DNA of 64,000 nucleotides from Kribbella antiqua (GTDB lineage Bacteria; Actinomycetota; Actinomycetes; Propionibacteriales; Kribbellaceae). Made by a program: the position numbers and the translations under genes. The stretch spans positions 1 through 64,000 of the forward strand of contig NZ_SLWR01000021.1 in NCBI RefSeq assembly GCF_004345665.1, written 5' to 3'. Positions 51,820-60,590 of this stretch are shown piece after piece. Within the stretch, counting starts at the first letter, position 1, and each line of letters starts with the position of its first letter. The notes beneath the pieces were generated by a model that was not told where the DNA came from, made no database searches, and saw nothing but the letters and a program-made list of their open reading frames with translations.

Positions 51820-51834
51820 ATAACCATCGGTTAT
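51820..51834. promoter_or_regulatory. LysR-type operator overlapping the LysR start codon
   Basis: ATAACC-ATC-GGTTAT is a perfect inverted repeat of the ATA-N9-TAT type used by LysR regulators. It overlaps the first bases of the LysR gene and lies 49 bp before the divergent AKR start, so binding could repress its own gene and affect the AKR operon. Confidence 0.65.
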
Positions 51835-52696
51835 GGATGCGCATCTGCGGGAACTGCGCTACTTCGTCGCCACGGCCGAGGAGCTGACCGTGACCGCGGC
51901 GGCCGCGCGCCTGTTCGTCTCCCAGCCCGCTCTCTCCAAACAGCTCCGGGCGCTCGAACGCCGCCTCGGCTTCTCGTTGTTCGAGCGGCTGCCCCGAGGC
52001 TTGGCCCTGACGGACCAGGGGAGTGCGCTGCTGCCCGTCGTACGGTCGATGCTCGAGACCTGGGACCGGGCGTACGTCGAAGCTCGCGCCTTGAGCCACC
52101 CTCGTCAGTTGATCGTGGGAATGCAGACCGCCGTCGGCCGCGACCTCCAACGCCCGGCCGTCCAAGGATTCCGCGAACGCGCTCCGGGCTGGACGGTCTC
52201 GCTGCGACTCGTCGGCTGGGACGACCCCACCGCCGGCCTCGCCGACGCGACCAGCGACGTCGCCTTCGTCTGGCTCCCCATCCCCGCCGACAACCTCGCC
52301 ACCCGAGTCCTGGTCCGCGAAAACCGCTGGGTCGCGCTACCCGCTGAACACCCCTTAGCCGATCGCCCCGAGATCCCCTTCGCCGACCTGCTCGATGAAC
52401 CCTTCATTGCCCTTCCCGCCGCGGCCGGTCCCCTCCGCGACTTCTGGCTAGGAATGGACGCGCGATCCGGGGCGCCGGTGATCGCAGCCGAAGCAACCGC
52501 CGCCGAAGAGGTCCTGGAACTGGTCACCGCCGGTGTGGGCGTCGTGCTGATTGCCGAAGGCAACGCCCGCCTCTACAAACGCCCCGGCCTCGTCTTCCGC
52601 CTCGTCCCCGACCTCCCACCCGCCGAACTAGCCATAGCCTGGCGCACCGACGACCCCCGCGAAGCCGTCCACGTCTTCCTCAACTCAATCGACTGA
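51833..52696 (+). CDS. LysR-family transcriptional regulator
   Basis: 287 residues. HTH: LRELRYFVATAEELTVTAAAARLFVSQPALSKQLRALERRLGFSLFER. The C-terminal co-inducer domain is of normal length. The start codon lies inside a LysR-type palindrome. Regulates, by position, the AKR-microprotein-SnoaL operon. Confidence 0.92.
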   Translation: MDAHLRELRYFVATAEELTVTAAAARLFVSQPALSKQLRALERRLGFSLFERLPRGLALTDQGSALLPVVRSMLETWDRAYVEARALSHPRQLIVGMQTAVGRDLQRPAVQGFRERAPGWTVSLRLVGWDDPTAGLADATSDVAFVWLPIPADNLATRVLVRENRWVALPAEHPLADRPEIPFADLLDEPFIALPAAAGPLRDFWLGMDARSGAPVIAAEATAAEEVLELVTAGVGVVLIAEGNARLYKRPGLVFRLVPDLPPAELAIAWRTDDPREAVHVFLNSID

Positions 52697-52720
52697 GCAG
52701 CGGCTGCAAGCCACGCTCCC

Positions 52721-52821
52721 GTACCGAAGAACGGGTGGTAGTCCGTCTGAGCCGTGACGGTCCCGCGTGACTGCCGCGATCAACTCCGGCTCTCGGCCGA
52801 CTACCACCCGTTCGTCGGTAC
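52721..52821. terminator. Long inverted repeat between convergent genes (bidirectional terminator, dispersed element)
   Basis: Arms 52721-52743 and 52799-52821 pair over 23 bp with one mismatch; an inner GAGCCG/CGGCTC stem strengthens the loop. It fills the gap between the convergent LysR and secreted-protein genes, so it should stop transcription both ways. The arm core GACTACnnCCnGTTCnTCGGTAC recurs at 56686-56708. Confidence 0.65.
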
Positions 52822-52824
52822 GCC

Positions 52825-53331
52825 TCAGGCGCAGGTGAAGGTGTCCTTCGATACCACGACGACACCGTTGGCATTCATCGTGAACTTGCCTGACAGCAGG
52901 AGGTCGATAGTCGAACCGTCGGTGCCCCGGAGAGTGCTGCGCAGTCGGTACTGCGACACGCGTGAGGTGTCGCCCTCTTCGGTAAAGGAGGTCACGACCC
53001 CGTTCACTTTCTCGCGATACGTGCCCGAGTACGTCGGTAGCGCGGCGTTGTCAGGGATCAGCTCGACCAGGCCGTCGATGACGCCGTTGACATGGAACTC
53101 TCCGTCGACTTGGCCACCGGGCGCGGTGACAAATCGGTACCCGCCAGAACGGACCTCATGGAATGTGCCCGGCCAGGAGACGCACGGCCCGTCGCCAGGC
53201 GCGAAGTGTTCGTAGGCGTTGTAGTCCTCGACGAGGAACGCGTGCTCGGCCCCGCCCGCCGCGGACGCCGGGCCGGCAGTGACCCCGGCGAGGGTGAAGG
53301 CGCCGAGCAGGATGGCCAGCTTGTGCTTCAT
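52825..53331 (-). CDS. Secreted protein of unknown function
   Basis: 168 residues. A Sec signal peptide MKHKLAILLGAFTLAGVTAG ends at an ASA-like site near residue 25. The mature part is beta-rich (YRFVTAPGGQVDGEFHVNGV, YSGTYREKVNGVVTSFTEEG, IDLLLSGKFTMNANGVVVVSKDTF) with two cysteines. I recognise no family. It lies 12 bp after the membrane protein gene and may share its transcript. Confidence 0.82.
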   Translation of the reverse strand: MKHKLAILLGAFTLAGVTAGPASAAGGAEHAFLVEDYNAYEHFAPGDGPCVSWPGTFHEVRSGGYRFVTAPGGQVDGEFHVNGVIDGLVELIPDNAALPTYSGTYREKVNGVVTSFTEEGDTSRVSQYRLRSTLRGTDGSTIDLLLSGKFTMNANGVVVVSKDTFTCA

Positions 53332-53343
53332 GATCTGAACTCC

Positions 53344-53802
53344 TCAGCCGAGCAGGCAAGTGACAGTGGACGCGATGAAGGCGATCGCACCAAGGACTAA
53401 TGCGATCAGCGTGGCGGCCGAGAACGAACCGACCCGGCGTCGGTGCTCGACCGCGAGTACGACGGCGACCGCGCCGAAGACGTGAGGCCACCCCGACCAG
53501 AAGCCGACGTACGTGGCAGCCGATGCGACGGCGAGACCGAGCGTTGTGGCGGACAGCCGGCTGGGCGAACCTGCTCGGGCATGGAGGCCGAGCCAGACGG
53601 CAATAGCCATCGCGGCGACGACCAATCCGACGTACAAGGCGATTTCCAGCATGCTGGTTGCAGCGCTTCCGGCCGAGTCGGAGTTGAGGCCGAACACCTC
53701 GCCGGCCGTCATCGTGAGGCCGAAGGTGACTGCGCCGATCGCCGCGGCGATCAGCGGGTGAAGCACGTCGATTCGGTGCGACGCGGTGGTGGCGGTGCTC
53801 AT
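53344..53802 (-). CDS. Small membrane protein (DUF6069-like)
   Basis: 152 residues with four predicted membrane helices: about 12-30, 50-72, 85-105 and 128-150. The opening STATTASHRIDVLHPLIAAAIGAV resembles DUF6069 proteins of actinobacteria. ATG 53802 is preceded by GAGGAGCTCCC. It is divergent from the sensor kinase, and the DosR-like box in between could control both. Confidence 0.72.
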   Translation of the reverse strand: MSTATTASHRIDVLHPLIAAAIGAVTFGLTMTAGEVFGLNSDSAGSAATSMLEIALYVGLVVAAMAIAVWLGLHARAGSPSRLSATTLGLAVASAATYVGFWSGWPHVFGAVAVVLAVEHRRRVGSFSAATLIALVLGAIAFIASTVTCLLG

Positions 53803-53909
53803 GGGAGCTCCTCTGGGTTGGAAATGAGGCTTCGAGCGCACCACGGATTGCCACTAGGACGGATCTGTCACGGGACAAGGTTCGGCCGGGAGCTCCTCCC
53901 GGGCGCTCT

Positions 53910-53923
53910 GGGACTTCTGTCCC
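53910..53923. promoter_or_regulatory. DosR/NarL-type operator box
   Basis: GGGACTTCTGTCCC is an inverted repeat that agrees with the DosR-box core GGGACTTnnGTCCC. It lies 36 bp before the sensor-kinase start; related GGGAC half-sites occur at 53868-53876 and 53923-53928. The NarL-type response regulator of this locus is the natural candidate to bind it. Confidence 0.6.
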
Positions 53924-53958
53924 GGGACAGCCAGTTCGATCGGGCGCACACTGTGTGC

Positions 53959-55944
53959 ATGGGAGCGGTGCGTGACGACGACCGAGTACGCCGGATCGGC
54001 GGCTGGTCGCTCGCTGCGCTCACCCTCGTCCTGTTCGCGACGGTTCCGTTGTCGCTCGAGGGTGGTGTCATGTCCCGTCCCGAGGTCATCGCCCCGGGCC
54101 CCGACCTGTGGATGGGTCTGATCATCGCCGGCTTCGCTCTCTCGGGCGCCGCACTGATTCAACTGCGGCCACGAAACTGGATCGGCTGGCTCCTGGTCGT
54201 CTCTGGGTTGCTCCAGGTGACCAACGTGGCCGCCGACGCGTACGCCACGCGTGCGCTCACCGATCCCGACCACTCCCTGCCGCTGGGCCTTGCGGCTGCA
54301 TGGCTCGCGTCGTGGACCTGGTTCCCCTCACTGCTCCTGCCGGCAATCGTGCTCCCGCCGCTCTACCCCACCGGTCGACCGACTTCCGCGTTCTGGTTGT
54401 GGCACGTGCGCGTAGCACTCGTCGGAATCGGGCTTGGTGTACTGGCGGTCGCGTCCGGTCCCGGTGCTGTTGATGACACCGTGCGCGGGACACGTCTGCC
54501 GTGGGACGCCCCGACATGGTGGTCATGGGTGGTCGGGTTGCCGGCGATTGTCCTCCTGATTTCCACGGCGACCGTCACCGTCATTGGGACCCTTGTCCGC
54601 GCGATCCGCGCCAGGACCCCGGAGCGGCAGCAGTTGCTGTGGTTGCTCGGCGTGGTCGCGGCGATGGCGGCCACGATCTTCACCGAGTACCGCGTGCTGT
54701 TTGCGATCGCCTACGGTCTGGTTCCCGTGGCCGTGACGATCGGCGTACTGCGCTATCGGCTGCTCGGCATCGAGGTAGTGCTCAGGCGCACTCTGCTGTA
54801 CCTCCCGATGACGTTGATGGTCGCCCTCATCTTTGGTGGGTTGACCACGGCATTCGCCCGGCTCGTCCCCGAAGGGCCGTTGCCGCTGCTAGCCGCGTCC
54901 GCTGTGGTGGCCGTCTTGGTGCTGCCCGTCGCTGGACGGTTGCGGGTTCTGGTCGATCGGCTGGTGCTCGGGGAGCGTGCCGATCCGCTCACACTTGTGG
55001 ACCGGGTCAGCGCGGGGCTCGAGGTCGAGCACGATGATCCGGTCGCCTCGATGCTTGAAGCGGTCGCCTCGGCCGCTGGTACGTCGTACGCCGTCGTCCG
55101 CGACATCCACGGTGGACTGGTCGCCAGAGTGGGTGAGGCTGCAGGCGCGACACTCAACCTTCCGCTGCGGCACAGGGGAGTCCAGCTCGGCACCTTGACG
55201 ATCGGGCCACGCCGCGGAGCAACTGGGGTCACTGAGCAGGACGCGCGGCTGGTGACAGCGCTGGCACCACACCTGGCTGTTGTCGTTGGGGCGGCACGGC
55301 TCGCCGATGAGCTCGCCCGCGAACGCACGCGCGTCACCACAGCCACCCTCGCGGAACGGGACCGTCTGCGCAGGGACCTGCACGACGGCCTAGGTCCTTC
55401 GCTCGCTGGTATCGCGCTGGGTCTTGAGGCCGCGAGTACAGCACAACCTTCTGCGATGCCGGCGTTGCTCGAGCGGACACGTGCCGAGGCCGATGTGGCG
55501 GTTCGCGAGATTCGCCGAGTGCTTGATGGGCTTCGGCCGACGTCGCTCGACTTGCATGGGCTCGAAGGCGCCGTACGGGAAACCGCGTCGTCGCTCGGCA
55601 TGGGTCGTCCCGGCGGTCCGGCCTTCGAGCTGCGTGCAGATGCGTTGCCCCTGTTGCCGCCTCAGGTCGAAGAGGCGGCGTTCCGGATCGTCGCGGAGTC
55701 GCTGACCAACGTCGCGCGACACTCGGCCGCCGTCCACTGCGCCGTACGGCTGAATCAGGCGAATGGGGATCTTCGCGTACGGGTGTACGACGACGGCAGG
55801 GGACTCGCTCTTGGAGCTGGATCCGGGCATGGACTGGACTCGATGCGGCGGCGTGCTGCCGATGTGGGCGGCAGCCTGCTCGTCGAGGGTGCCAGCCCAC
55901 ACGGGACGCTGGTGACCGCCGTACTCCCGCTGGAGGCGTCATGA
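53959..55944 (+). CDS. NarL-type (HisKA_3) membrane sensor histidine kinase
   Basis: 661 residues. About nine or ten N-terminal membrane helices (15-335) form a 7TM-like sensor. A GAF-like domain follows (about 360-450). The dimerization domain has H-box ERDRLRRDLHDGLGPSLAGI, and the HATPase has EEAAFRIVAESLTNVARHS, DDGRGL and GSGHGLDSMRRRA. It is paired with the response regulator by a 4-bp overlap. The signal is unknown; the GAF-like region lacks any obvious haem ligand pattern, so a DosS-type oxygen sensor is not indicated. Confidence 0.94.
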   Translation: MGAVRDDDRVRRIGGWSLAALTLVLFATVPLSLEGGVMSRPEVIAPGPDLWMGLIIAGFALSGAALIQLRPRNWIGWLLVVSGLLQVTNVAADAYATRALTDPDHSLPLGLAAAWLASWTWFPSLLLPAIVLPPLYPTGRPTSAFWLWHVRVALVGIGLGVLAVASGPGAVDDTVRGTRLPWDAPTWWSWVVGLPAIVLLISTATVTVIGTLVRAIRARTPERQQLLWLLGVVAAMAATIFTEYRVLFAIAYGLVPVAVTIGVLRYRLLGIEVVLRRTLLYLPMTLMVALIFGGLTTAFARLVPEGPLPLLAASAVVAVLVLPVAGRLRVLVDRLVLGERADPLTLVDRVSAGLEVEHDDPVASMLEAVASAAGTSYAVVRDIHGGLVARVGEAAGATLNLPLRHRGVQLGTLTIGPRRGATGVTEQDARLVTALAPHLAVVVGAARLADELARERTRVTTATLAERDRLRRDLHDGLGPSLAGIALGLEAASTAQPSAMPALLERTRAEADVAVREIRRVLDGLRPTSLDLHGLEGAVRETASSLGMGRPGGPAFELRADALPLLPPQVEEAAFRIVAESLTNVARHSAAVHCAVRLNQANGDLRVRVYDDGRGLALGAGSGHGLDSMRRRAADVGGSLLVEGASPHGTLVTAVLPLEAS

Positions 55945-56603
55945 CGATCCGCGTGGTGCTGGCCGACGACCATCCGATGTACCGGTACGGGCTGACCGCG
56001 ATCCTCGAGCAGGCCGAAGCCATCGACGTCGTCGCCAGCGTGGGGGATGGGGAATCGCTGATAAGCGCCGTGGGTGACCTCTCGCCCGACGTCGTACTCA
56101 CAGATCTCTCGATGCCTCGCTTCGACGGTATCGCCGCGATCACGCAGCTGCTACGCGCACAGCCTTCGTTGCCGATCCTCGTGCTGACGATGCACGAGGA
56201 CGACGCGCACGTCTTCGCCGCGCTCCGTGCGGGGGCCAGCGGCTACCTCGTCAAGGGCTCCGACGGCGAGGAGATCGTCCGCGCGGTCCGCTCCGTCGCG
56301 TCGGGTGACGCGGTCTACGGCGGCGCCGTCGCCCGGCGCATCGTCGCCTTCTACTCCGGCAGCCAGGTCGAGTCGCCGACGGCCCGCGCCTTCCCGGACC
56401 TGACCCCTCGCGAACGCGAGGTGCTGGAGCTGCTCGCCGCCGGCTGCCGCAACCACGAAATCGCCCGCCGCCTAGGTATGTCCGAAAAAACCGTCCGCAA
56501 CCACGTGTCCCAAGTCCTCACCAAACTCCAAGTCCCCGACCGAACCGCCGCCGCCCTCAAGGCCAAGGAATCCGGCATCAGCCCCCCAGCCGACCTCCGC
56601 TGA
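55941..56603 (+). CDS. NarL/LuxR-type response regulator
   Basis: 220 residues. The receiver has acidic DDH, phospho-acceptor Asp in VVLTDLSMPRFDG, Thr in VLTMHEDD and Lys in YLVKGSDG. The C-terminal LuxR HTH is LTPREREVLELLAAGCRNHEIARRLGMSEKTVRNHVSQVLTKL. It is translationally coupled to the kinase and likely binds the DosR-like box upstream of the pair. Confidence 0.95.
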   Translation: MTIRVVLADDHPMYRYGLTAILEQAEAIDVVASVGDGESLISAVGDLSPDVVLTDLSMPRFDGIAAITQLLRAQPSLPILVLTMHEDDAHVFAALRAGASGYLVKGSDGEEIVRAVRSVASGDAVYGGAVARRIVAFYSGSQVESPTARAFPDLTPREREVLELLAAGCRNHEIARRLGMSEKTVRNHVSQVLTKLQVPDRTAAALKAKESGISPPADLR

Positions 56604-56670
56604 TGCGCATCACCCGCGGACGGGAGGTACTCCGCCTCACCGGCGGCCATCCCGCCTGAACGTCAAGTCG

Positions 56671-56713
56671 GCTCCGGCTTTGGGCGACTACTTCCTGTTC
56701 TTCGGTACCCCTC
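56671..56713 (+). repeat. Dispersed repeat copy (relative of the 52782-52826 element)
   Basis: CTCCGGCT-(n6)-GACTACTTCCTGTTCTTCGGTAC-CCCTC matches the right arm region of the 52721-52821 element over about 43 bp with one gap and around nine mismatches. This copy is a single arm without its inverted partner. It sits in the 162-bp gap between the response regulator and the pRiA4b-type gene. Confidence 0.5.
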
Positions 56714-56765
56714 GATGCTCCAGTCTCGACGGTGATGTCCCGTGGTGGGCAGTAGCGTTGGCTGT

Positions 56766-58295
56766 ATGGCGGACAACCACGAGCGTCAGGCTCCTTCGCT
56801 CGACAAGGCTGAGCTGCTGGAGCAGTTCAAGGCGCTCATTTCCGGCATGGGCTCGGATGAGTTGCACGGGCTGCTTCCGCAGATGATGGCCGCGGGGATG
56901 GACAGGGATCCATTCGAGCAGGCTCCGCCTCCGTCGCGGCGGCGAGCACGTCGTGATGACGTGGTCACCTACCGGGTCCGCGTCGACCTCACGGGAACCA
57001 AGCCTCCACTGTGGCGACGGCTGGAGCTCGCCTCCGACCTGTTCTTGAACGAGGTCCACGAGGTCATCCAGGCCGCGTTCGGCTGGACCGACAGCCACCT
57101 GCACGAATTTGCCTCGGGCAAGGATTACTACCACGCCCTGACCGAGCATTACCTGTGCCCGTTCGAGGTCGAAGAGGGCAGGACGGGCGTGCCGGAAGAG
57201 GACGTCCGCCTCGACGAGGTACTCGCGGAGCAGGGCGACGCGCTGCTTTATCTGTACGACTTCGGCGACGATTGGATGCACGTGATCAAGCTCGAGAACG
57301 CGCGCCCTCGCGATGAATCCGCTCCCAGAGCCGTCTGCATCGGCGGTCGCCGTCCCGGCCCGAGCGAGGACTGTGGCGGCGTACACGGCTACGAGCGGAT
57401 CACCGCCGCCCTCGATCCTGCTCATCCCGAGCACGCCGCAGCGGTCGCCGACTATGCCCAGAGGTATGGCGACGACGCCAACCCCGGCGGTTACGCCCCA
57501 AGCCCGTTCGACCCCGAGGAGATCAATGAGGCGTTGACCTGGCTCACCGTCGCTGGAACAGATCTTCCGGGACCACTCGACCAGCTCGTGGGGGCGATCC
57601 GCTCCGCGACTCACAGACACCTGTTCCAGCAGCTGATCGCAGACGCGGACTTGGACGCGCCGATTGAGATCGACGCCAATGCCGCGGCGCGGATGGTTTC
57701 GCCGTACAGCTGGTTGCTCGACCGCGTCGGGACCAGCGGCATCAAGCTGACCAGCGCTGGCTACCTGCCGCCCAGCGAAGTGGAAGCCGCCATGGCCGAG
57801 CTCGGGTTGCACGAAGAATGGATCGGCAAGGGCAATCGCGAGGTCCAGACGCTGCCTGTCCTACATCTGCGGGAGTCAGCACAGGCGATGGGCCTGCTGC
57901 GCAAGTACCGCGGAGCTCTGCTGCTCACGCCGCGCGGACGAGCCCTCCGCAGCGATCCGCTCGCCCTGTGGTGGCACTTGGCCGAGCAGATGCCACCTGC
58001 CTCCAGAGAGGCCAACGAAACCCAGGCCGGCGTCGTCTTCCTGACCACTGTCGCCGCGGGATCCGTTGACGATGCGAACGCGACGATTGCGGAGCTGCTC
58101 ACCGCGATCGGTTGGGCGAGCAGCGATGGAACTCCCGTGACGCCATGGATGGCCGGCGAGGCGGCCTGGGACACCAAGGCGGTCCTGCGCCGCCTCGGCG
58201 CCCTCGTCGGCGAGCCGGGCCGTAGCTGGTCCGACACCACGACGCCGGAGGGTGTGACGTTCGCCAGGGCGGCGCTGCGCAGCTGGCCCAGCTGA
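56766..58295 (+). CDS. Plasmid pRiA4b ORF-3 family protein with long C-terminal extension
   Basis: 509 residues. The pRiA4b ORF-3 (IS1096 TnpR-like) domain spans about 60-265: YRVRVDLTGTKPPLWRRLELAS, VIQAAFGWTDSHLHEF, YLYDFGDDWMHVIKLE, and CGGVHGYERI. The last 240 residues (from about LDQLVGAIRSATHRHLFQQL) are a helical extension with winged-helix look (GLLRKYRGALLLTPRGRAL). No transposase or terminal repeats are nearby, so it is a chromosomal gene rather than part of an IS. Function unknown. Confidence 0.87.
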   Translation: MADNHERQAPSLDKAELLEQFKALISGMGSDELHGLLPQMMAAGMDRDPFEQAPPPSRRRARRDDVVTYRVRVDLTGTKPPLWRRLELASDLFLNEVHEVIQAAFGWTDSHLHEFASGKDYYHALTEHYLCPFEVEEGRTGVPEEDVRLDEVLAEQGDALLYLYDFGDDWMHVIKLENARPRDESAPRAVCIGGRRPGPSEDCGGVHGYERITAALDPAHPEHAAAVADYAQRYGDDANPGGYAPSPFDPEEINEALTWLTVAGTDLPGPLDQLVGAIRSATHRHLFQQLIADADLDAPIEIDANAAARMVSPYSWLLDRVGTSGIKLTSAGYLPPSEVEAAMAELGLHEEWIGKGNREVQTLPVLHLRESAQAMGLLRKYRGALLLTPRGRALRSDPLALWWHLAEQMPPASREANETQAGVVFLTTVAAGSVDDANATIAELLTAIGWASSDGTPVTPWMAGEAAWDTKAVLRRLGALVGEPGRSWSDTTTPEGVTFARAALRSWPS

Positions 58296-58316
58296 TCTTG
58301 GAGCCTGTACGGCGAC

Positions 58317-58353
58317 AGGCCGTCGTACGGGCTCATCGCCTGTACGACGGCCT
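58317..58353. terminator. Bidirectional terminator between convergent genes
   Basis: AGGCCGTCGTAC (58317-58328) and its exact complement (58342-58353) form a 12-bp stem with a 13-nt loop, in the 66-bp gap between the convergent pRiA4b-type and AKR genes. Confidence 0.75.
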
Positions 58354-58361
58354 TGGGTCCA

Positions 58362-59336
58362 CTACCAGGCGTAGTCCTCGGGAGCGGTCTTGTAGCCGGG
58401 GAAGATCTCGTCCAGCCGGGCGAGCGCCTTCTCGTCGAGCTTGATGTCGACGGCGCGCACGGCAGACTCCAGCTGCTCCATCGTCCGCGGTCCCACGATC
58501 GGGCCGGTCACCGTCGGCTGGTGGAGCAGCCAAGCCAACGCGAGCTCTCCAGGCTCATGCCCGAGCTCGTCCGCGAACGCCTCGTACTGCTCGAGCTGGG
58601 GCCGCAGCTTCTCGAGCGTCTCCCTGGCCCGGCCCTCCAGCCGCCGTACGCCCTCGTTCTCTTTCCGGATCACGCCACCCAGCAGCCCGCCCTGCAGGGG
58701 CGACCACGGGATCACGCCGAGCCCGTAGTGCTCAGCCGCCGGCAGGACCTCGCGCTCGAGGTCTCGCACAATCAGGTTGTAGAGCGACTGCTCACTCACC
58801 AGCCCGGTGAAGTTCCGCTTCTCCGCGGCGGCCTGAGCCTGCGCAATGTGCCACCCGGCGAAGTTGCTCGAACCGGCGTACAGAATCTTGCCCTGCTGTA
58901 CGGCGACCTCGATCGCCTGCCAGATCTCCTCCCAGGGAGTGTCCCGGTCGATGTGGTGGAACTGGTACAGATCCACGTAGTCGGTCTGGAGGCGCTTCAG
59001 ACTCGCGTCGAGTGCTCGGCGGATGTTGAGCGCGGACAGTTTGCTGGTGTTCGGCCAGTCGGCACCCATGTCGCCGTACACCTTGGTGGCGAGCACCGTC
59101 TTCTCACGGTTCTTGGGATCCTTGGCGAACCACTCGCCGATGATCTCCTCGGTTCGCCCGGGGTAGATCGACCGCCCATAGCCGTTCGCGGTATCGAAGA
59201 AGTTGATGCCGTTGGCATGCGCCGCGTCCATGATCGCGTGCGCATCCTTGACCTCCGTATGAGGCCCGAAGTTCATCGTCCCCAACACGATCCGACTGAC
59301 ATTCAGTCCCGTACGCCCAAGATAAGTGAAGTCCAT
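58362..59336 (-). CDS. Aldo/keto reductase
   Basis: 324 residues, AKR superfamily: MDFTYLGRTGLNVS start, Asp and Tyr in FFDTANGYGRS, Lys in VLATKVYGD, His in LYQFHHIDRD, cofactor site PIVGPRTMEQLESAV. Start ATG 59336 is the conserved N-terminus. This is the third AKR in the window; the three are not close paralogues in their loops. Substrate unknown. Confidence 0.93.
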   Translation of the reverse strand: MDFTYLGRTGLNVSRIVLGTMNFGPHTEVKDAHAIMDAAHANGINFFDTANGYGRSIYPGRTEEIIGEWFAKDPKNREKTVLATKVYGDMGADWPNTSKLSALNIRRALDASLKRLQTDYVDLYQFHHIDRDTPWEEIWQAIEVAVQQGKILYAGSSNFAGWHIAQAQAAAEKRNFTGLVSEQSLYNLIVRDLEREVLPAAEHYGLGVIPWSPLQGGLLGGVIRKENEGVRRLEGRARETLEKLRPQLEQYEAFADELGHEPGELALAWLLHQPTVTGPIVGPRTMEQLESAVRAVDIKLDEKALARLDEIFPGYKTAPEDYAW

Positions 59337-59380
59337 GCTTCCAACCTCCCTCGCGACCCCCGACATGTCCAACAGAAGAA

Positions 59381-59851
59381 TCAGCTGGGTCCGATCCACT
59401 CAGCTTCTGAGTCGTCGTCATCCCACAGCGGCACGGTCGGTCCACCCGGACGGCACGGGTGCCACAGGGGCAGCATGGCGGGCTCGCGTGGGTACAGCCG
59501 CTGATCATCGATCAGGAACCGTCGTTCGACGTCACCTTGGAACGGAGGGTTGTCGTAGTCGTAGACCGCGTCCAGCCGGGCGAACTTATCGAGCGTCAGG
59601 TGGGCGTTGTACCAACTGCCTTTGCCTGGTTGATGCATCGCTGTGCGCAGCAGACTGGCGGCGAGATGAAGGTCAGCGTCGTGCCTGACCGCCCGGTCGA
59701 GCGTTCCACTGGCCCGGGTCGCGATCAGGCCGGTCTGCGTCATGTCACCCGCGCACGAGATCCGCAGTGTCAACACGCGCCAGTCCTCAGGAGCAGACCG
59801 AGCCAGCGCCTGAGCAATCCTGGCCAGCAGATCCTTCACTTCATCGTCCAT
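59381..59851 (-). CDS. YezG-like (DUF600) immunity-type protein, copy 1
   Basis: 156 residues, ATG 59851 with GGAGG before it. Blocks: LLARIAQALARSAPEDWRVLTLRISCAGDM, GSWYNAHLTLDKFARLDAVYDYDNPPF and DQRLYPRE. These match the YezG/DUF600 pattern of immunity proteins for YeeF-type toxins. It is clearly paralogous to the gene at 60587-61081. No toxin gene is next to it. The 178 bp between this gene and the Nudix gene hold nothing I recognise. Confidence 0.72.
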   Translation of the reverse strand: MDDEVKDLLARIAQALARSAPEDWRVLTLRISCAGDMTQTGLIATRASGTLDRAVRHDADLHLAASLLRTAMHQPGKGSWYNAHLTLDKFARLDAVYDYDNPPFQGDVERRFLIDDQRLYPREPAMLPLWHPCRPGGPTVPLWDDDDSEAEWIGPS

Positions 59852-60029
59852 TTCGCCTCCAAGTACTCCAGGCGACGTTAGCCACCCCCACCGACATTTA
59901 GCTGACGTCGTAGTCTCGCCGCCACGCCAACAAACCAAAGGTCGATGCCAGCGGCATGCTCGTACGACGTAGCCCGGTGCATCGTGTATGGCGTCGTGCA
60001 AGTGATCGAGGCGGCTGGATAGCCAGCGG

Positions 60030-60590
60030 TCAGCTGGGTCGAAACGCCAGCACGTGGAGAAGGCCGACGAGAGACGCCGCACCGACGATCTCTCCAGCGT
60101 CAATGCGCCCGCGCACCGAGTCGAGCCGAACCCACTCGACACGTTCTGTTTCATTGAAATCCGCCGGCTCACCGATGTAGTCAGCCCCGTCCGACACGAA
60201 CAGCAGATTCTCGGCATCCGTCGTACCAACCGAAGGCTGCAACGCCACCATCGGCCGCACACCCCGCGGCCGCCACCCCGTCTCCTCCTCAACCTCCCGA
60301 GCGGCAGTCACAGCCGGATCCTCGTCCGGGTCGACATAGCCACCAGGCAACTCGAACGCCCAACGATCGATGACGAACCGATGCCGCCAAATCATCAGAA
60401 CGCTCTCGCACCTGTCATCAAGTACAACCACCATCGCGGCCTTCGGCATCCGCAACACGTACTGCTCAAACCGAACCCCATCAGGCAATTCAACAGACGC
60501 AATACTGAGCGGTAACCGCCGCGTGTCATCAACCACCCGCTCGCCATGAATCTTCCATAGCGTCATCTGCTTCTCTTGGTCAGCTGTCAC
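60030..60590 (-). CDS. Nudix hydrolase
   Basis: 186 residues. The Nudix box GGYVDPDEDPAVTAAREVEEETGW is complete (Gly, Glu, R-E-x-x-E-E). The PGG and following MVALQPSVGTTDAENLLF segment resemble ADP-ribose/nucleotide-sugar pyrophosphatases. GTG 60590 overlaps the stop of the preceding YezG-like gene (GTGA), giving coupling; ATG 60566 is an alternative start. Confidence 0.92.
   Translation of the reverse strand: MTADQEKQMTLWKIHGERVVDDTRRLPLSIASVELPDGVRFEQYVLRMPKAAMVVVLDDRCESVLMIWRHRFVIDRWAFELPGGYVDPDEDPAVTAAREVEEETGWRPRGVRPMVALQPSVGTTDAENLLFVSDGADYIGEPADFNETERVEWVRLDSVRGRIDAGEIVGAASLVGLLHVLAFRPS

Noticed and set aside
56766-58295. Insertion sequence suggested by the pRiA4b ORF-3/IS1096 TnpR-like domain
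   Set aside because: No transposase, terminal inverted repeats or target duplication nearby; the domain is common in chromosomal genes.
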